A stretch of DNA of 64,000 nt from positions 1,107,925 to 1,171,924 of the forward strand of contig JAFS01000002.1 in assembly GCA_000526255.1 (NCBI GenBank). Reading direction: 5' to 3'. Under the pieces are notes generated by a model. It saw only the letters and a list, made by a program, of their open reading frames with translations, did no database searches and was not told the DNA's origin. Positions within the stretch are counted from its first letter, which is position 1. Every line of letters begins with the position of its first letter. Shown here one piece after another: positions 44,200 through 53,013 of the stretch. The position numbers were made by a program, and so were the translations under genes. Source of the stretch: Verrucomicrobia bacterium LP2A (lineage in GTDB: Bacteria > Verrucomicrobiota > Verrucomicrobiia > Methylacidiphilales > Methylacidiphilaceae).

Positions 44200-45837
44200 G
44201 TGATCTTTCTGCTCCCGTTCCTGTTTGCACTCTTGGAGGAGCCGACGGCCTTCTATTCCGCCCCGGAGCAACAGGAGGTCGTCCCTTACGATCCGGCTTC
44301 CCTGGCTGCGAAGCCCGTTGTGGTGGAAAGCGGCGGGGTCCGCTACGTCGTTACCGGAAACACGCTCCTCTCCGAGGGAAAGATCGCCGACACGCTTCGG
44401 GGTGCCAAGAATCCGGAGGATGCGGTGAGCCGGCTCAAAGGGGTCTATCAAAGGGCGGGATACTTCTTGGTGACGATCCGGGCGGTCGTCGAAGGGAAGC
44501 GGGTGGAGCTCGAGGTGATTCAAGGCAAGATTACAGAGGCCCGCGTCGTTCCCTCTCTGCGCTGGTTCTATGGAGGCCTGACCAACCGCACCTCGGTGAA
44601 GACCAGCGATGTGATCCGGCGCACGGCCAATGCGGAAGCCTATGCCGCCCGTCAGCAGGAGCGGCCGAAGGTGAGCTTCGAGCCCGGTACCGATTTTGCC
44701 AGCTCGGTGATGGATGTGGAGACCCGGCCGATCGAAACCTTTGCTCCGAACCCGCTCAACCAGGCCAACCCGTGGAATGCGTCGCTGGGCTTCGGAAATT
44801 ACGGGAACCGTTTTTCCGCCCGCTACATGAGCGATGCGGCGGTCGCCTATCATCCCGGATATGGCTTGGAGCTGACCGGCGGATACACCAACGGCTGGGA
44901 CGGTCTCAATCCGTACACCGAGGGCGGGATGTTCCAGATGGAGAATGGGGGCCTCTCCTGGGCGACCCCGTGGGGCGTCTACGGGGTGACCTTCGCGAAC
45001 ATGCAGTCGGCTTTTGGGGAGGTAACGGCTCCGCTTTACCCCGCGGTGTTCATGCAGAGCTGGCAGATCTACGGGCAACAGATCGTCTACGCGAGCGAAA
45101 GCTTCCGCTGGACGATGAACGAGCGACTGACCTCAACGAACTTCGACGAAGACGTCTTCCAGGGTGCGATCCGGCTCCTCTCCCAGGATTACGGGACGGC
45201 CCAGCTCGGCACCACGGTGAGCCAGAGCTTCCGGACCCTGGGACTCCCCGCACAGGTCACGGGAACCGTCTACGGCGTTCGGGGAACGCAGTTGGGGGCG
45301 TTTTCAGGCGTGGCCGGCGCGCCGCTGTCGGGGCCGGGAGTTCCGACGGCCAACTTCACCTACTACCGGGGCAACTTCAGCTATGCGCAGACGCTGCCCG
45401 AGGGGATGCAGCTGGTGCTGACGGGCTATGGGCAGATCTCGGAAAATTCGCTGCCGATCATGGAGTATTTTGTGCTGGGCGGGATGGGGAACCTTGCCGC
45501 GTGGTATCCGGGTGTCCTCTACGGAGATACGGGTTACATCACCCGCGCCGCCCTTTCTGCTCCGCCCGTCGAAGCGTGGGGGTTCCGTGTCGCGGGGCAA
45601 TTGTTTGCGGAGGCCGGGGGGTCGCGTTTCAGCTTTTCGCCCGGCCCCGGCCCGGCTTGGCATTACTTGAGCGATGTGGGGCTCGGGCTCGACATGGTCC
45701 ACCGCTATGGAACGACGATCAGCGCGATGGCGGCCCTGCCGCTGGACGCTTCGATGATCGGACCCACGGACAACCCGCACGGCTACTTTGCGGGCGGACG
45801 GGTAGCGGTGCTTTTTGTCTTGCGGCAGAACTTTTAG
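44200..45837 (+). CDS. TpsB outer-membrane transporter of two-partner secretion (ShlB/FhaC/HecB family)
   Basis: A 545-aa Omp85-superfamily pore. After the signal region a POTRA domain is visible (VVESGGVRYVVTGNTLLSEG, ADTLRGAKNPEDAVSRLKGVY, YFLVTIRAVVEGKRVELEVIQG). A beta-barrel of alternating amphipathic strands runs to the C-terminus (VAVLFVLRQNF, terminal F). It should export the TpsA-type proteins of the 16-25 kb array. The frame can only start at GTG 44200, which gives a signal peptide without a basic n-region. The good ribosome site (GGGAGGAAG) instead precedes ATG 44184 in another frame; removing one T from the T6 run at 44191-44196 would give MSVFLVIFLLPFLFALLEE. It is first in a cluster with a foldase and a lipoprotein. 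Confidence 0.82.
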   Translation: MIFLLPFLFALLEEPTAFYSAPEQQEVVPYDPASLAAKPVVVESGGVRYVVTGNTLLSEGKIADTLRGAKNPEDAVSRLKGVYQRAGYFLVTIRAVVEGKRVELEVIQGKITEARVVPSLRWFYGGLTNRTSVKTSDVIRRTANAEAYAARQQERPKVSFEPGTDFASSVMDVETRPIETFAPNPLNQANPWNASLGFGNYGNRFSARYMSDAAVAYHPGYGLELTGGYTNGWDGLNPYTEGGMFQMENGGLSWATPWGVYGVTFANMQSAFGEVTAPLYPAVFMQSWQIYGQQIVYASESFRWTMNERLTSTNFDEDVFQGAIRLLSQDYGTAQLGTTVSQSFRTLGLPAQVTGTVYGVRGTQLGAFSGVAGAPLSGPGVPTANFTYYRGNFSYAQTLPEGMQLVLTGYGQISENSLPIMEYFVLGGMGNLAAWYPGVLYGDTGYITRAALSAPPVEAWGFRVAGQLFAEAGGSRFSFSPGPGPAWHYLSDVGLGLDMVHRYGTTISAMAALPLDASMIGPTDNPHGYFAGGRVAVLFVLRQNF

Positions 45838-45855
45838 CTGATTGAATCGAGTTGT

Positions 45856-46743
45856 ATGGCCAGCGTCGTGGCAAACTCTGGGAAGAGGATGACGGTTTCC
45901 GGAGGGAGAGCATGGTGGCGCATCTGTGCGCTTCTTCTCGTTCTGCTGAGCGCGGCGGGCTTGGCTCTTGCGGCGCGAGGCGAATCGAGCGATCCGACCG
46001 TCGCCTCCGTCAACGGGGTGGAGATCCGGCAGTCGGAGGTGAGGAAGGCCTTATCCGCTGCGGGAATCGCGAACCCGACCCCCGAAGTGGAGCGGAGCGC
46101 CATCCATGCACTGATCCAGCAGGAGCTTCTCGTTCAGGAGGCTTATAAAGCGGAGCTCGAGAAGTCGGCGGAGGTGAAAGCGGCCGTGGCGGAGGCCACA
46201 CGGAGGATTTTGGCGAACGCAGCACTCCAGCAGGAGCTTGGACGAAGGAAGCTCACCGACGAGGAGTTGCAGCGGCGTTATGAGCAGGCGATCGCGACGC
46301 TTCCCAAGCGGGAATATCGACTGCGCCACATTGTGACGGGGACCAGGAGCGAGGCTGCCGTGGTTCTGGACCGGCTGCGCAAGGGTTCGAACTTCTCGAT
46401 CCTTGCCCGGCGTTCTCTCGACAAGGCGACCGGCGATCGGGGCGGAGAAGTCGGATGGCAGAGCGCACAAGGCCTTCCGACCTCAGCACTCGCCTTGGTC
46501 GAGAAGCTCCAGCGCGGGCAAATCGGGGGTCCCATCCTCTCGGGCGCCGGATGGGAGGTCATCCAGCTCTTGGAATCGCGTCCGGTGAAGGTGCCGACCT
46601 TTGCTGAAGCCAAGCCCCAGTTGCAGCAGCAGCTTCAGCAGGAAACGGCGCAGCAGCTTGTGCAGCAGCTGGCGGCGAGCGCCCGGATCGAGGCATTCCT
46701 GATGCCAGCTCCCGGAGAGCCCGTTGCGGCGACCGGTCACTGA
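45856..46743 (+). CDS. parvulin-type (PpiC/SurA-like) peptidyl-prolyl isomerase, exported
   Basis: 295 aa. The signal peptide ICALLLVLLSAAGLALAARG is followed by a SurA-N-like region (VASVNGVEIRQSEVRKALSA, IQQELLVQEAYKAELEKS). The parvulin domain covers about residues 155-245 (REYRLRHIVTGTRSEAAVVL, FSILARRSLDKATGDRGGEV, GPILSGAGWEVIQLLESR). The tail is glutamine-rich. As a periplasmic foldase it would keep TpsA and barrel proteins export-competent; it lies 18 nt after tpsB, supporting co-transcription. ATG 45889 is an alternative start that leaves the signal peptide intact. Confidence 0.88.
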   Translation: MASVVANSGKRMTVSGGRAWWRICALLLVLLSAAGLALAARGESSDPTVASVNGVEIRQSEVRKALSAAGIANPTPEVERSAIHALIQQELLVQEAYKAELEKSAEVKAAVAEATRRILANAALQQELGRRKLTDEELQRRYEQAIATLPKREYRLRHIVTGTRSEAAVVLDRLRKGSNFSILARRSLDKATGDRGGEVGWQSAQGLPTSALALVEKLQRGQIGGPILSGAGWEVIQLLESRPVKVPTFAEAKPQLQQQLQQETAQQLVQQLAASARIEAFLMPAPGEPVAATGH

Positions 46744-46749
46744 GGGAAC

Positions 46750-47193
46750 GTGGCGGAGCCAGCGCACTCCAGCGGCGGCCGAAGGCCTCTTCGCAGAACG
46801 GCGGGACTGCTTGCGCTTCTGCTCTGCGCAGCCGGCTGCGCCCATCAGGAGACGGTGCAGGTCCGGCATCTGACGACCGCCCGTTATCTTCCCTCCCGCT
46901 ACGTGCAGGTCTACCGCAAGGCTCCCGAGGGCCCGTACGAGAAGATCGCCGTGCTCGAGGCGAGCGGCCAGCCGGACACCCCGAAGAGCCAGCTCCTGGG
47001 ATCGATCCTGGAGAAGGCGCAGGAGCTGGGTGCGGAGGCGGTGATCGTGGAGGACAAGAGCCAGCCGATCGGCAATCCCTTGGTCATGAATCCGACCGGA
47101 GGAATGTACACGGTCAATCCCGGGATGCAGATGATCCCGCGTTTTCGGGCCACGGCGATCCGGTTCACGACGGAACCCGCTTCCCCGGAATGA
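46750..47193 (+). CDS. small lipoprotein of unknown function
   Basis: 147 aa from GTG 46750 with TGAGGGAAC just upstream. It has a lipoprotein signal (LRRTAGLLALLLCAAGC) with the lipobox cysteine near residue 31. The mature part (YVQVYRKAPEGPYEKIAVLE, LLGSILEKAQELGAEAVIVE) resembles small YbjQ/DUF4156-like surface lipoproteins. It lies 6 nt after the foldase stop, so it is probably the third gene of the tpsB unit, perhaps an outer-membrane accessory factor. Confidence 0.75.
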   Translation: MAEPAHSSGGRRPLRRTAGLLALLLCAAGCAHQETVQVRHLTTARYLPSRYVQVYRKAPEGPYEKIAVLEASGQPDTPKSQLLGSILEKAQELGAEAVIVEDKSQPIGNPLVMNPTGGMYTVNPGMQMIPRFRATAIRFTTEPASPE

Positions 47194-47245
47194 CCGGGTC
47201 AGGGTTCCTCCGGACGCAGGTCCCGATTCCCGGTAAGGACTGGAG

Positions 47246-48274
47246 CTATGGGGAGTCGCCGGGGGCGCGACCGCCCCGGGGAGGGAAGGCTCTCCTCCGG
47301 GCGGACCGCAAGGCTTGCTCTAAGGAGCGAAGGAAACGACGGAGTCGGCACGCCCGGTGGAATCCCAGCAAGCGGACGAGCCAGCGGACATGCGGCTCCG
47401 CCGCTTCCGCAAGCGCCCGTTCGCTCCACAGGTCCGTCGAGTGCGCCTCTTGCGAGAGCGGTTCCACAAGCTCCGGAGCGAGCCGGTCGAGCACCCGGAG
47501 GATCCGGGCATATTCAGCCTGGGCCGCCTTTCGGCGTGGGCGGGTCCATTTGCCCAAAGGTTGCAGCTCCCGGGCGGCCTCCTGGACAAACCGAGCGCGC
47601 CAGCGGAGGGCTTCGGGGATGTTGGAGGAGGTGAGGCTCTCGAGGTGGCAGACCCGGTAGACCGCACCGGGGGTGGGGGTATAGCGGAAGCGCAGGCCCG
47701 CTCGGATGGCGCGCCAGTAGAGCTGATAATCGTCGTAGTAGTCGGTGGGAAGATCCTTCCAGCCACCCAGGGCGAGAAGCTTCTCCCGGCGCCAGAGGAG
47801 AGCGCCGTTTTGGGGAAACTGCGAGGAGAGCCAGGTGCGGGGGAGGTCCTGGGGATCGTCGATCGGTTGCAGAAGGCAGGATTCGACGCTTCCCTGGTTC
47901 CACCGTTCGAGGAGATAGGGGGAAAAGAGGACATCTACATTGGCCAGGCTTCCGGCCTCGGAGATCTGGGTGGCGATCTTTTCTGGCAAGAAGTAGTCGT
48001 CGTGGTCAAGCCACTGGATCCACTCCCCGGAGGCCTCCTGGAGGAGCTCCTGGCGGGCGAGGCTGCTCCGGCCAGTCCGGGCTTGGAGGAGCCGGACGCG
48101 GTCGCCGAAGGAGGCGACCCGGTCCGGGGTGCCGTCGGTCGAGCCATCATCGAGGATGAGGATCTCCTTCTGGGGCCAGCTTTGGGCCAGGGCGCTTTCG
48201 ATGGCCGGGACGATCCAGGGCCCCGAGTTGTAGGCGGGGATGGCGATCGTCACGAGGGGACAAGAATCGGTCAT
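47246..48274 (-). CDS. GT2 family glycosyltransferase
   Basis: 342 aa. A classical GT-A start (LVTIAIPAYNSGPWIVPAIE) is followed by the nucleotide-binding acids in ILILDDGSTDGTPD and the metal motif WIQWLDHDDYFLPEKIATQI, then GALLWRREKLLALGGW. It resembles the paralogues at 56744 and 57733, which share the motif GEWIQWLD. It is convergent with the lipoprotein gene and divergent from the large transferase at 48349. Confidence 0.88.
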   Translation of the reverse strand: MTDSCPLVTIAIPAYNSGPWIVPAIESALAQSWPQKEILILDDGSTDGTPDRVASFGDRVRLLQARTGRSSLARQELLQEASGEWIQWLDHDDYFLPEKIATQISEAGSLANVDVLFSPYLLERWNQGSVESCLLQPIDDPQDLPRTWLSSQFPQNGALLWRREKLLALGGWKDLPTDYYDDYQLYWRAIRAGLRFRYTPTPGAVYRVCHLESLTSSNIPEALRWRARFVQEAARELQPLGKWTRPRRKAAQAEYARILRVLDRLAPELVEPLSQEAHSTDLWSERALAEAAEPHVRWLVRLLGFHRACRLRRFLRSLEQALRSARRRAFPPRGGRAPGDSP

Positions 48275-48348
48275 CGGGACAACCGTTCGGCTGACGGGAG
48301 AAAAAGGTTAGCGCCGCGAACCAGATTCCGGCAATAACTCCTTCCATC

Positions 48349-50790
48349 ATGGAGCCGCTCGTGACGGTCGCGATCCTCCCCCCGACAGACGGCGAGGAGG
48401 CCCGGAGGCTGATCGAGGAAGCCCGGAGCCAGAGCTGGAGGAAGAAGGAGATCCTGGTTGTTGATGCTCCGGAGGGGCTCCTCCCACGTGCTCGGGGGGA
48501 GTGGATCCAGTGGCTGCGGGAGGGAGAGCGGCTCTCTCCCACGAAGATTGAGGAGCAGCTTGCCGAGGCGGGGAAGCTCCCCCGATGGGATCTGCTCTCC
48601 TCCCCCTATCGGCTGGGGGGGAGAGAGGGCGCTTCGGCTCTTGATCCCCGGAGCGAGCCGCTGAGCTACGTGGCGCGCTTGGGGAGGGCCTTTCCCTTTG
48701 TTGGGCCTCTTCTCTGGTCACGGGCAGCGCTCCGCGCTTTCCTCCGTCAGAAGCAAGCGCCTCCTTCGAGGATGAGGATTGGGCTGGGCGAGCGCTCGGG
48801 TTGTGACTGCCCGGGAGTCGAAAGGGAGCCGACACGGGCCGAATGGAGCCGGGTCTTGGCGTGGGCGCTTGCGCTTGTTTCTGCGGCGGAGGAGGGAGAA
48901 GGGAGAAGCCTTTCTGCGGAAGGGGAGCGTCTGCTTTCTCTGCTGGAGGGGGTCGATTCGTCCCTGGCACCGAAGCCACGGAACCTCCTGGCGCAGGCCA
49001 GGCACCATGCGAAAGCGACGATGGAGGGGTTGCGCCAAGCGGAGGCGAGCTTCCGACGGGGGAGGAGGCAGCTCCTCCATCGGCTCGGGCTCCGAAAGCA
49101 GCCGGTCGTGGCGGGCCGAGCTGAGCCGAAGATCGAGGCCTATGAGGCTTGGATTTCGGCCTACCAAGCTCTGGATGAGACCGATCGGGAGGAGATTCGA
49201 AAGGAGATCGACCGATTCCCGAGAAAGCCGCTCCTCTCCATCCTCATGCCGGTCTTCAACACGCCCGAGAAGTGGCTCCAGCGGGCGATCGACTCGATCC
49301 GAGAGCAGCTCTATCCCCATTGGGAGCTTTGCCTCGCCGATGATGGGTCGACTCTCCCACATATCCGTCCCTTGCTCGAACGCAACCGGGAAGAGGATCG
49401 GCGGATTCGGGTGGCCTTTCGGAAGGAGTCCGGAGGGATCTCTGCCGCCTCGAATAGCGCGCTTGCCCTCGCGCGGGGGGAATGGATCGTCTTGGTCGAT
49501 CACGATGACGAGCTGCCCGAGGAGGCGTTTTTCCTGGTCGTGCGGGAGATCCTGCGTGATCCCGCGGTCCGGCTCCTCTATTCGGATGAGGACAAGATCG
49601 ACGACGCGGGGCGCCGTTTCGAACCCTATTTCAAGCCCGATTTTAGCCCCGATCTTCTCCTCTCCCAAAATTGCATCAGCCACTTAGGAGTCTACCAAGC
49701 GGAGCTTTTCCGTTCCCTGGGAGGCTTTCGGAGCGGCTTCGACGGGAGCCAGGACTACGACTTGGCTCTGCGTTTCGTGGAAAAGATCGAGGCCCGGCAG
49801 ATCCGCCACATTCCCCGGGTGCTCTACCACTGGCGGGCAATTGCGACTTCGTGCTCGGTTCGGGTAGAGGCAAAGCCCTACGCCTATGACGCGGCGCGGA
49901 GGGCGATCCGCGACCATCTCAAAGGGCGAGGAGAGCCTGCGGAGGTGCTCTCGGCCCTCATTCCCTGGTGGCATCGCGTGCGCAGGAGCGTCCCGGCAGC
50001 TCCTTCCGTAAGCCTTCTTCTCGGGTCGGGAAGCGATGAGGAGGGGCTGTGGAAGGCGATCGGGGCGCTTTGGAGCGAGGCCGAGCCGTCCAAATCCGAG
50101 CTGCTGGTGATCGGGAGGTCGAAGCAGGGACTGCCCAAAGGCGTCCGCGTTCTCGACCCGCCGGCGGAGATGGCCGGTCCCGCTCTCTGGAACTGGGCTG
50201 CGCGGCAGGCGAAGGGAGAGGTTCTGGTCTTCCTCGCGGCTCCGGTCGAGCCTGCGGAGGGCGGCTGGCTTGCGGAGCTGGCCAGTCATGCGGTGAGGCC
50301 GGAGGTGGGAGCGGTCGGGGCGCGGATTCTGGCCCCGGACGGAACGGTGGCGGAAGCCGGGGTGGTCGTCGGGCTCGAAGGTGGGGCCGGTGCCGCGTTC
50401 CGGGGATGGAATGGGGAGTCGATCGGCTATTTTGGGCAAGCGGTGCTGATCCGGAATCCTTCCGCGGTGAGCGCGGCCTGCCTGGCGACGCGGAGGGCGC
50501 TCTTCGCGGGATGTGGAGGCTTTGATTCGGGCTATCGCCAGGGGCTTTGGGACATCGACTACTGCCTGAGGCTCCGGCAGAAGGGCTACCGGGTCGTCTT
50601 TACGCCCTATGCGGAGCTCGTGCGGAGGGAGGAGCCCCCGGAAGTCCTCGCGGAGGACCGGGAGCGCTTCCGGGGGAGGTGGAGGGAGTGGATCGAGCGG
50701 GATCCGGCCTACAATCCCAACCTGAGCTTGGAGAGCGGGGGCTATGGCCTGGCCTGGCCGCCGCGGATCCGGCGGCCTGGGAGGGAGTGA
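48349..50790 (+). CDS. multi-domain GT2 glycosyltransferase with a degenerate N-terminal GT2 domain
   Basis: 813 aa. Residues 1-130 align with the GT2 paralogues (GEWIQWLREGERLSPTKIEE against GEWIQWLDHDDYFLPEKIAT), but the catalytic acids are gone (VVDAPEG for LDDGSTDG; REGE for DHDD). A complete GT2 domain follows from about residue 295 (LLSILMPVFNTPEKWLQRAI, LADDGSTLPHI, VDHDDELPEEAF, YSDEDKIDDAGRRFEPYFKP, GSQDYDLALRFVEK). A third, WbbL-like region has DIDYCLRLRQKGYRVVFTPYAE. The central domain is similar to the GT2 half of the chimera at 35640. It probably extends surface polysaccharide. Confidence 0.85.
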   Translation: MEPLVTVAILPPTDGEEARRLIEEARSQSWRKKEILVVDAPEGLLPRARGEWIQWLREGERLSPTKIEEQLAEAGKLPRWDLLSSPYRLGGREGASALDPRSEPLSYVARLGRAFPFVGPLLWSRAALRAFLRQKQAPPSRMRIGLGERSGCDCPGVEREPTRAEWSRVLAWALALVSAAEEGEGRSLSAEGERLLSLLEGVDSSLAPKPRNLLAQARHHAKATMEGLRQAEASFRRGRRQLLHRLGLRKQPVVAGRAEPKIEAYEAWISAYQALDETDREEIRKEIDRFPRKPLLSILMPVFNTPEKWLQRAIDSIREQLYPHWELCLADDGSTLPHIRPLLERNREEDRRIRVAFRKESGGISAASNSALALARGEWIVLVDHDDELPEEAFFLVVREILRDPAVRLLYSDEDKIDDAGRRFEPYFKPDFSPDLLLSQNCISHLGVYQAELFRSLGGFRSGFDGSQDYDLALRFVEKIEARQIRHIPRVLYHWRAIATSCSVRVEAKPYAYDAARRAIRDHLKGRGEPAEVLSALIPWWHRVRRSVPAAPSVSLLLGSGSDEEGLWKAIGALWSEAEPSKSELLVIGRSKQGLPKGVRVLDPPAEMAGPALWNWAARQAKGEVLVFLAAPVEPAEGGWLAELASHAVRPEVGAVGARILAPDGTVAEAGVVVGLEGGAGAAFRGWNGESIGYFGQAVLIRNPSAVSAACLATRRALFAGCGGFDSGYRQGLWDIDYCLRLRQKGYRVVFTPYAELVRREEPPEVLAEDRERFRGRWREWIERDPAYNPNLSLESGGYGLAWPPRIRRPGRE

Positions 50791-50829
50791 GCGGCGGGGA
50801 AGGGCTTCTGGGCGGAGGCCGGGGGATCC

Positions 50830-51366
50830 TCAGCTCTTGGTCTTGGCGGCCCGCTCGATTCCGGAGCAGATCAGGTCGGCCGCCTCGGTGGCCTCCGCCC
50901 AGCGCAGGAGCTTCACCCACTTGTCTTTTTCGAGATCTTTGTAGTGCTGGAAAAAGTGGGCGATCGTCTCGGTGAAGATTTCCGGCAGGTCCCGGTAGCT
51001 CGCGACCCGGGTATAGAAGGGATGGAGCTTGTCGAGGGGAACGGTGATGATCTTCTCGTCGATGCCATGCTCATCCTCCATGAGCAAGGCGCCGATCGGG
51101 CGGGCGGGGATGACGACACCCGGGGAGACCGCCGTATGGGAGATCACCATGCAGTCGAGCGGATCCCCATCTTCCGAAAGCGTGTGGGGGATGAAGCCAT
51201 AGTTGGCAGGGTAGAACATGGCCGTGTGGAGGAAGCGATCGACGAACATGGCGCCAGATTTCTTGTCGATCTCATATTTGACCGGCGTGCCTCCTTGCGG
51301 GATCTCGATGATGGCGTTGATCTCGTGGGGAGGATTGGCACCGATCGGGATGCGGGAGATATCCAT
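50830..51366 (-). CDS. ppa: inorganic pyrophosphatase
   Basis: A 178-aa class I soluble pyrophosphatase. It shows MFVDRFLHTAMFYPANYGFIPHTL and the metal-binding signature DGDPLDCMV, plus ALLMEDEHGIDEKIITVP and LDKLHPFYTRVASYRDLPE. It hydrolyses pyrophosphate released by nucleotide-sugar synthesis and other reactions. ATG 51366 starts the conserved N-terminus (MDISRIPIGANPP). Length is normal. Confidence 0.95.
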   Translation of the reverse strand: MDISRIPIGANPPHEINAIIEIPQGGTPVKYEIDKKSGAMFVDRFLHTAMFYPANYGFIPHTLSEDGDPLDCMVISHTAVSPGVVIPARPIGALLMEDEHGIDEKIITVPLDKLHPFYTRVASYRDLPEIFTETIAHFFQHYKDLEKDKWVKLLRWAEATEAADLICSGIERAAKTKS

Positions 51367-51558
51367 GGAAGAGGAACCTTATGCAGCAATGCGTTCTTGG
51401 AGAGGGCGAACCCCATTCGGTTCGGCCTTGGTTGGCGGGCTATTGTCCATAGATCGGCCGCGATGTCCAGCGCGGCGACACCATCCGCTCCCTTCGCGTA
51501 CAGCCACGGATTGCCTTTGGAGGCCGGGGCGAGGACAATCTCTTCCCAGGCAAGGACG

Positions 51559-51888
51559 ATGCTCCAGCGCAGCGAAGCGGTTCCTCGGTTGACCTTCGAC
51601 GACCTCCCTTCCCCGCTTCGGGAAGGGCTCCACCGGCTGGCGGCGCGGTTCCGGCTCCGGGGCATTCGCCTGGTCGTTTTCGGCTCCTTTGCCCGGGGAG
51701 TGGCGCGTCCCTGGTCCGACCTCGATCTTGGGTTCTTGTGGGAGGGAGCGAGGCGGCCGGAAGAGGAAGCAGAGCTCTTCCGCGCGGTTGCAGAGCTTCC
51801 GACGATCCGCCGGATCGATCTGGTGGATCTGGGAGCGGCGGGCGAAACCTTGCAGAGGGAAGCCGCAAGGGAAGGAATTCCGCTCTGA
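51559..51888 (+). CDS. MNT-type nucleotidyltransferase (MntA-like antitoxin component)
   Basis: 109 aa from ATG 51559 (AAGGACG upstream). The minimal nucleotidyltransferase motif is clear: LVVFGSFARGVARPWSDLDLGF (GS...DxD) with the third acid region RIDLVDL. It overlaps the next frame (TGA inside CTGA). Such proteins pair with HEPN or HI0074-type partners as toxin-antitoxin-like modules in which the nucleotidyltransferase modifies the partner. Confidence 0.82.
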   Translation: MLQRSEAVPRLTFDDLPSPLREGLHRLAARFRLRGIRLVVFGSFARGVARPWSDLDLGFLWEGARRPEEEAELFRAVAELPTIRRIDLVDLGAAGETLQREAAREGIPL

Positions 51889-52298
51889 GGGCTCCCGAGG
51901 AAAGCGGGCGGGAAGGGAAGCGGCTCGCGGAGCTGGGGAAGGCGCTCGCCCGTTGGAAGGAAGCGCTATCGGCTCCCCCGAGCGAAATGGCTCGGGATTC
52001 GGCGATTCTTCGCTTCGAGCTCGCCTACGAGGTGGGGTGGAAGGCGGTGGCCGCGATGGCCCGACGGGCGGGGTTGGAGGCGCCCGGCCCGCGGGCGGCG
52101 TTCGAGGCTGCGTTCTCGCTCGGCTGGACATCCGACGAGGAGCTCTGGGAGCGGATCCTGCGGGCGAGGAAGCTGGCGGTCCATGTCCACGAGGAGGTGT
52201 TGGCCCAAGAGCTCTTGCGGCAGCTCCCGGAGTTCTGGGAGGGATTCGCGGAGCTTCTGGCGGGGATGCGCCGGGAGCGGGAAGGGGGCGAGGAGTAA
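51885..52298 (+). CDS. HI0074-like nucleotidyltransferase substrate-binding (HEPN-fold) protein
   Basis: About 137 aa. The family pattern is present (ALARWKEALSAPPSEMARDS, RFELAYEVGWKAVAAMARR, AAFEAAFSLGWTSDEELWER, ARKLAVHVHEEVLAQEL). The only in-frame standard start is GTG 51738, which would add 49 residues read out of phase with the upstream gene. CTG 51885 overlapping the upstream TGA gives the normal family length and implies coupled translation. It is the partner of the preceding nucleotidyltransferase. Confidence 0.7.
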   Translation: MRAPEESGREGKRLAELGKALARWKEALSAPPSEMARDSAILRFELAYEVGWKAVAAMARRAGLEAPGPRAAFEAAFSLGWTSDEELWERILRARKLAVHVHEEVLAQELLRQLPEFWEGFAELLAGMRREREGGEE

Positions 52299-52372
52299 GG
52301 GGCGCAGGTATCTCTTGTCTTTGCGGATTGGCGACAGAATCTTGGGCGGATTCCAGCAGGATCCGGGGAGGA
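52224..52372 (+). repeat. direct repeat, left copy (toxin-antitoxin patch)
   Basis: 149 bp beginning CTCCCGGAG and ending GATCCGGGGAGGA. It resembles 53449-53584, with shared blocks CGGAGCTTCTGGCGGGGATG and GCGCCGGGAG. It covers the 3' end of the HI0074-like gene and its downstream flank. Confidence 0.8.
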
Positions 52373-52458
52373 CGCGGAGCTTTGCGCCTTCCTCGGTGCG
52401 CACGACATGGTGCGGCGTTGCGTTGGTCTGCGGAAACGCAGCAGAATGGCAAGGTCGT

Positions 52459-53013
52459 ATGGGCAAGCAAGAACCTCTGGCTGCTGGCCTCGGGCCGGGA
52501 CGGCGGGAAGAAGCGGACGCGGAGCTCAACGCCTCCCTGCGCAACTTCGCCGGCCGCTACGGAGAAGTCGCGCGCCAGCGGCTGGGGGAGGCGCTCGTTT
52601 CGGTGGTCCTCTTTGGTTCCGTCGCCCGCGGAGAGGCGAACCGCAATTCGGACATCGACCTTTTGCTGGTCATCGAGGGGCTTCCGCAGGGCCGGTTCGC
52701 CCGGATGGCTCGGCTCGAGGGGATTGCGGAGGAGCTCGAAGAAGAGCGGGAAGGGTTTTGGCGGCGGGGAGCCTACACCGATTTTAGCGTGCTCGCGTTG
52801 ACTCCGGAGGAGGCGCGCAAGACGCGGCCGATCTACCTGGATATGGTCGAGGATGGGATCCTGCTCTGGGACCGGGAAGGATTCTTTGCGGGAGTTCTTG
52901 AGCGGCTGCGTGAGCGGCTGAAGGCGCTCGGCTCCCAGCGGCTGCGGAAGGGGCGGACGCGCTATTGGGTGCTCACGCCGACGATCCAGCCGGGGGAAAC
53001 GGTGGAACTGTGA
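52459..53013 (+). CDS. nucleotidyltransferase-domain protein
   Basis: 184 aa from ATG 52459. The catalytic pattern is textbook: VVLFGSVARGEANRNSDIDLLLVIEGLP, with the third acid in YTDFSVLALTPEEA. The C-terminal half is longer than in minimal MNT proteins (YLDMVEDGILLWDREGFFAG). The stop overlaps the next gene (GTGA). It would be the antitoxin-like partner of the HEPN protein that follows. Confidence 0.82.
   Translation: MGKQEPLAAGLGPGRREEADAELNASLRNFAGRYGEVARQRLGEALVSVVLFGSVARGEANRNSDIDLLLVIEGLPQGRFARMARLEGIAEELEEEREGFWRRGAYTDFSVLALTPEEARKTRPIYLDMVEDGILLWDREGFFAGVLERLRERLKALGSQRLRKGRTRYWVLTPTIQPGETVEL

Noticed and set aside
44028..45845. 605-codon plus-strand frame overlapping tpsB
   Set aside because: Mostly a shifted shadow of tpsB; only its stretch from ATG 44184 to the T6 run is of interest and is reported as a frame-offset finding.
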